Source of the DNA: GW2011-AR15 sp964428335
Lineage (GTDB): Archaea; Nanobdellota; Nanobdellia; Woesearchaeales; GW2011-AR15
Direction: 5' to 3'
NCBI GenBank assembly: GCA_964428335.1
Contig: CAYRXW010000003.1
Coordinates: 164,219 to 228,218 of the forward strand
Length of the DNA: 64,000 nt
Shown one piece after another: positions 61,856 to 64,000 of the stretch. Both the position numbers and the translations under genes were made by a program. The number at the start of each line of letters is the position of its first letter. Within the stretch, counting starts at the first letter, position 1. Under the pieces are notes generated by a model, which was not told the origin of the DNA, made no database searches, and was given only the letters and a program-made list of their open reading frames with translations.

Positions 61856-62878
61856 TTAACCCAATATTGGAAGCCCTTTCTTCTTAGGCTCATTCAAAAA
61901 ATCTTTAGGCGTTTCAATTTCATCTATTAGCTCAGATTCAAAAGCCATAACCCTTCCTTTGAAATCTTCTTTCATCAATAATACAACAGAACTTTCAGGT
62001 TTTTCATCAATATATTTTATACCTGCTGCTTTTGCAACTTTTTCTGAAAATTCCTTAATTTCATCATGGTTTGGCATATTATCTTTTGTATTTCTCTGCA
62101 TTGCATATCCAACATGTACATAGCCTTTGCATTCAACAAAATCAAAATACAGGTTTTTAATGAACCTACCATATTCTTCAGGGTTATACATATTATGACC
62201 TTTTGTCAATGTCAGCCTAAGAACCCTTCTGCAGTTTAAGTCTTTCATCAGTTGCAAAGATTCATTGAACCTTTCCCAGGCTAGTTTTGTCAATGGATTA
62301 GTGGTCTTATCAAACATTTCCTTATTTGGAGCTGCCAAAGTCAAATAAAACTGGGTCGGTTCATGTCCTTTTAGTGCTTTTATCATTTCAGGAAATGAGC
62401 CATTTGTTACAAGGTATGCAGACATGCCCCTTTTCTTAATCTCATCAATCAGTTCAGGAAGTCTAGGATACATTGTAGGTTCTCCAGTCAGGGAAATTGC
62501 AAAATGCAAAGGAATCTTCATATCCCTTATCCTTTTCTTGTTTGTCTGTGCATTGCCCTGGAAACCCATCAAAAGCTTCACATGCTCAAAAATGCAGCCA
62601 TCTACAATGTCTTTTGGGTCATCTATAGGTCCATCCCATTCTCTTGAAGCTGTTGCAATATCCCTCCAGCAATGCCAGCATCTGAAATTACAGTGCTGGA
62701 GCGCAGGAGTCATCTGGACACATCTCCAAGACTGAATACCATAGAAAGTATTCTTATAACATACTCCCCTGTTCCTTAAGCTATTTTTAGTCCATCCGCA
62801 GATCTTTACAGCAGAATGGTTTCCAACTATCCTATATCCCTGCTTTTCGAGTTCCAGGCGCTTTTTTTCAGTAAGCAT
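61856..62878 (-). CDS. taw1: Taw1/TYW1-type tRNA 4-demethylwyosine synthase
   Basis: 340 aa radical SAM enzyme that condenses pyruvate with m1G37 of tRNA-Phe. Radical SAM cysteines C63, C67, C70 in HCNFRCWHCWRD; upstream YKNTFYGIQSWRCVQMTPAL and a second N-terminal Cys pair (C27, C40) for the extra cluster. HFAISLTGEPTMYPRLPELIDEI is also characteristic. No flavodoxin domain, as in archaea. Confidence 0.95.
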   Translation of the reverse strand: MLTEKKRLELEKQGYRIVGNHSAVKICGWTKNSLRNRGVCYKNTFYGIQSWRCVQMTPALQHCNFRCWHCWRDIATASREWDGPIDDPKDIVDGCIFEHVKLLMGFQGNAQTNKKRIRDMKIPLHFAISLTGEPTMYPRLPELIDEIKKRGMSAYLVTNGSFPEMIKALKGHEPTQFYLTLAAPNKEMFDKTTNPLTKLAWERFNESLQLMKDLNCRRVLRLTLTKGHNMYNPEEYGRFIKNLYFDFVECKGYVHVGYAMQRNTKDNMPNHDEIKEFSEKVAKAAGIKYIDEKPESSVVLLMKEDFKGRVMAFESELIDEIETPKDFLNEPKKKGLPILG

Positions 62879-62993
62879 GAAACTATGGAGTAAATAGCTA
62901 TTTAAAAAGGTTATTTTAGTTATATAATATTTAAGTTATTTTCAAAGCTTTAAAACACAGTTTTATATATTTAAATCCTATTTAAACCTACAG

Positions 62994-63542
62994 ATGGATA
63001 AGGAAAAGCAAAAAAAAACAATAAACAAAATCAGGAATATTGGAATTGTCCTCGTGCTTATGCTTTTTGTAATCAAGCTAAATAAATCCCTTTTTTTTCT
63101 TGTTGTTTTCAGCATTTTAACTTATCTTGGAAAGTATATCAGGGGAATGTTTGGACTTAAGCTGGTTGTTCTTGATCCTTTACTGTTTGCAGCTATAATG
63201 ATGGCAAAATATATAGGGTATAAGGAAGCAATAATACTTGTTGCAATAAATACACTTATTGTTGATTTTGCGACTTCAATTGCTTCAGATGGAACCTTTG
63301 CAAATTTCTTTTTATTTAGCGCAGGAGCAATTATTTCAGTCATGCTTTTTGGAGGGATGAATGTAGTTGTTTACGCAAGCATTGGTGGCCTAATTTACGC
63401 AGTAGGTTATTTCATTTACAGGACACTTGTTCCAACACAACCAAAATTTGAAGTCATCTCAAAATGCTTCACAAGCTTTTTGTTCACTTTCCTTTATGCA
63501 TCTTTTTTCGGCCCGTTATTAGGGCTAATAATGAGCGTGTAA
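62994..63542 (+). CDS. Multi-pass membrane protein
   Basis: 182 aa with about five membrane helices (IGIVLVLMLFVIKL, LVVLDPLLFAAIMMAKYIGY, AIILVAINTLIVDFATSI, AIISVMLFGGMNVVVYASI, TSFLFTFLYASFFGPLLGL). Layout resembles the protein at 55761 and, loosely, substrate-binding components of transporters (weak). Only three bases precede the next gene, so they form an operon. Confidence 0.78.
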   Translation: MDKEKQKKTINKIRNIGIVLVLMLFVIKLNKSLFFLVVFSILTYLGKYIRGMFGLKLVVLDPLLFAAIMMAKYIGYKEAIILVAINTLIVDFATSIASDGTFANFFLFSAGAIISVMLFGGMNVVVYASIGGLIYAVGYFIYRTLVPTQPKFEVISKCFTSFLFTFLYASFFGPLLGLIMSV

Positions 63543-63545
63543 AAA

Positions 63546-63977
63546 ATGGGTAAAAAAGAAAGACGGATTGTAGAATTTATATTTATATTGGGAAACCTGA
63601 CAATAGTACTTGGGCTTGCATATTTATTGTTAGCAAGGTACATTATTTTTGAAATTTTTCTGGCATTGCTATTCCTTATAATGCTAAGCGACAGCTTCCT
63701 CATTTTTATGTACGTAATCCATAAAAATATGAAGCAGCTTTCCGAGAAGCTTGGTTTCACTTTCCTGACAAGGTTTTTAGAGCAACCTAGAATGGAAGGG
63801 ATATACAACAAAAACTGGTTCCAGATACATTTCACATCCAGAGCTTACAGCGAATACTGGGGAATGCCAAGAACCTATATAAAACTGCAATTCAAAGAGA
63901 CAAAAAAATATAATGCAGAAAAGCGGAAAAAATACGGAAATTTAATGGTTTCCGGCGTTGTAATTAAAAAACTTTAG
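63546..63977 (+). CDS. Membrane protein with basic C-terminal domain
   Basis: 143 aa. Two membrane helices (FILGNLTIVLGLAYLLL and IFEIFLALLFLIMLSDSFLIFM) followed by a charged cytosolic domain rich in aromatic residues (IHFTSRAYSEYWGMPRTYI). Coupled to the multi-pass membrane protein upstream (3-base gap). Complete before the window ends. Family unknown. Confidence 0.75.
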   Translation: MGKKERRIVEFIFILGNLTIVLGLAYLLLARYIIFEIFLALLFLIMLSDSFLIFMYVIHKNMKQLSEKLGFTFLTRFLEQPRMEGIYNKNWFQIHFTSRAYSEYWGMPRTYIKLQFKETKKYNAEKRKKYGNLMVSGVVIKKL

Positions 63978-64000
63978 TTCGTTTATGGGCCCTACAAAAA

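Overview
This AT-rich archaeal window most likely comes from a DPANN lineage (Woesearchaeota/Pacearchaeota-like; inferred from gene content, not from a phylogeny). Archaeal markers are RadA, aIF5A, NAC-alpha, Rpo3/Rpo10/Rpo11, eL18, eL40, GatD, Trm-G10 and Taw1. Other archaeal signs are two intron-containing tRNA genes, leaderless promoters with TATA boxes about 26 nt before the start, and class III (pilin-like) signal peptides. Almost every gene is complete and genes are tightly packed.

Layout. 1-7.6 kb: a PD-(D/E)XK-like protein, a small gene coupled to radA, a TRAM protein, thpR, a pair of related membrane proteins, AMMECR1, rpoL and a secreted lamin-tail-type protein. 7.6-18.1 kb: leuS behind a tiny leader peptide containing four Leu codons, cupin, rpoN, M29 peptidase, a phosphoglycosyl transferase, an MBL-fold protein, and the nac-minD-pepF stretch. 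18.1-26.5 kb: receiver protein, RNase P RNA, small membrane proteins, a membrane-anchored HTH protein, mvaD and phosphomevalonate kinase (classical mevalonate pathway), gatD, a surface metallopeptidase, and asnS whose 3' end is duplicated. 26.5-36 kb: a surface-appendage operon of pilin-like proteins, one carrying a cohesin-like domain, followed by a lipoprotein, a giant Cys-rich protein with a dockerin-like loop and LamG domain, and a membrane coiled-coil protein.

36-45.5 kb: aIF5A, eL40, M50 protease, TrmJ-like and Trm-G10-like methyltransferases, a PadR-like regulator beside three palindromes, a giant Ig/cadherin-like surface protein, and an RHH protein next to a GC-rich structured element. 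45.6-54.9 kb: a beta-helix surface protein, an N-terminal fragment of a Hel308-type helicase, a CARDB-like surface protein, translin, dUTPase, a 36-aa peptide gene and a TauD-like oxygenase with HTA in place of HxD/E. 54.9-64 kb: tmk, tRNA-His (intron), the rps13-rps4-rps11-rpoD-tRNA-Leu-rpl18e-rpl13-rps9 operon, a phosphoesterase, a GT-A-like protein, taw1 and small membrane proteins.

The most interesting signals are the Leu-codon leader peptide in front of leuS, the cohesin/dockerin pair in a pilin-like operon, the D-loop intron of tRNA-Leu(GAG), the halogenase-like active site of the TauD protein, the rebuilt 3' end of asnS, and a short helical module shared by three membrane proteins.
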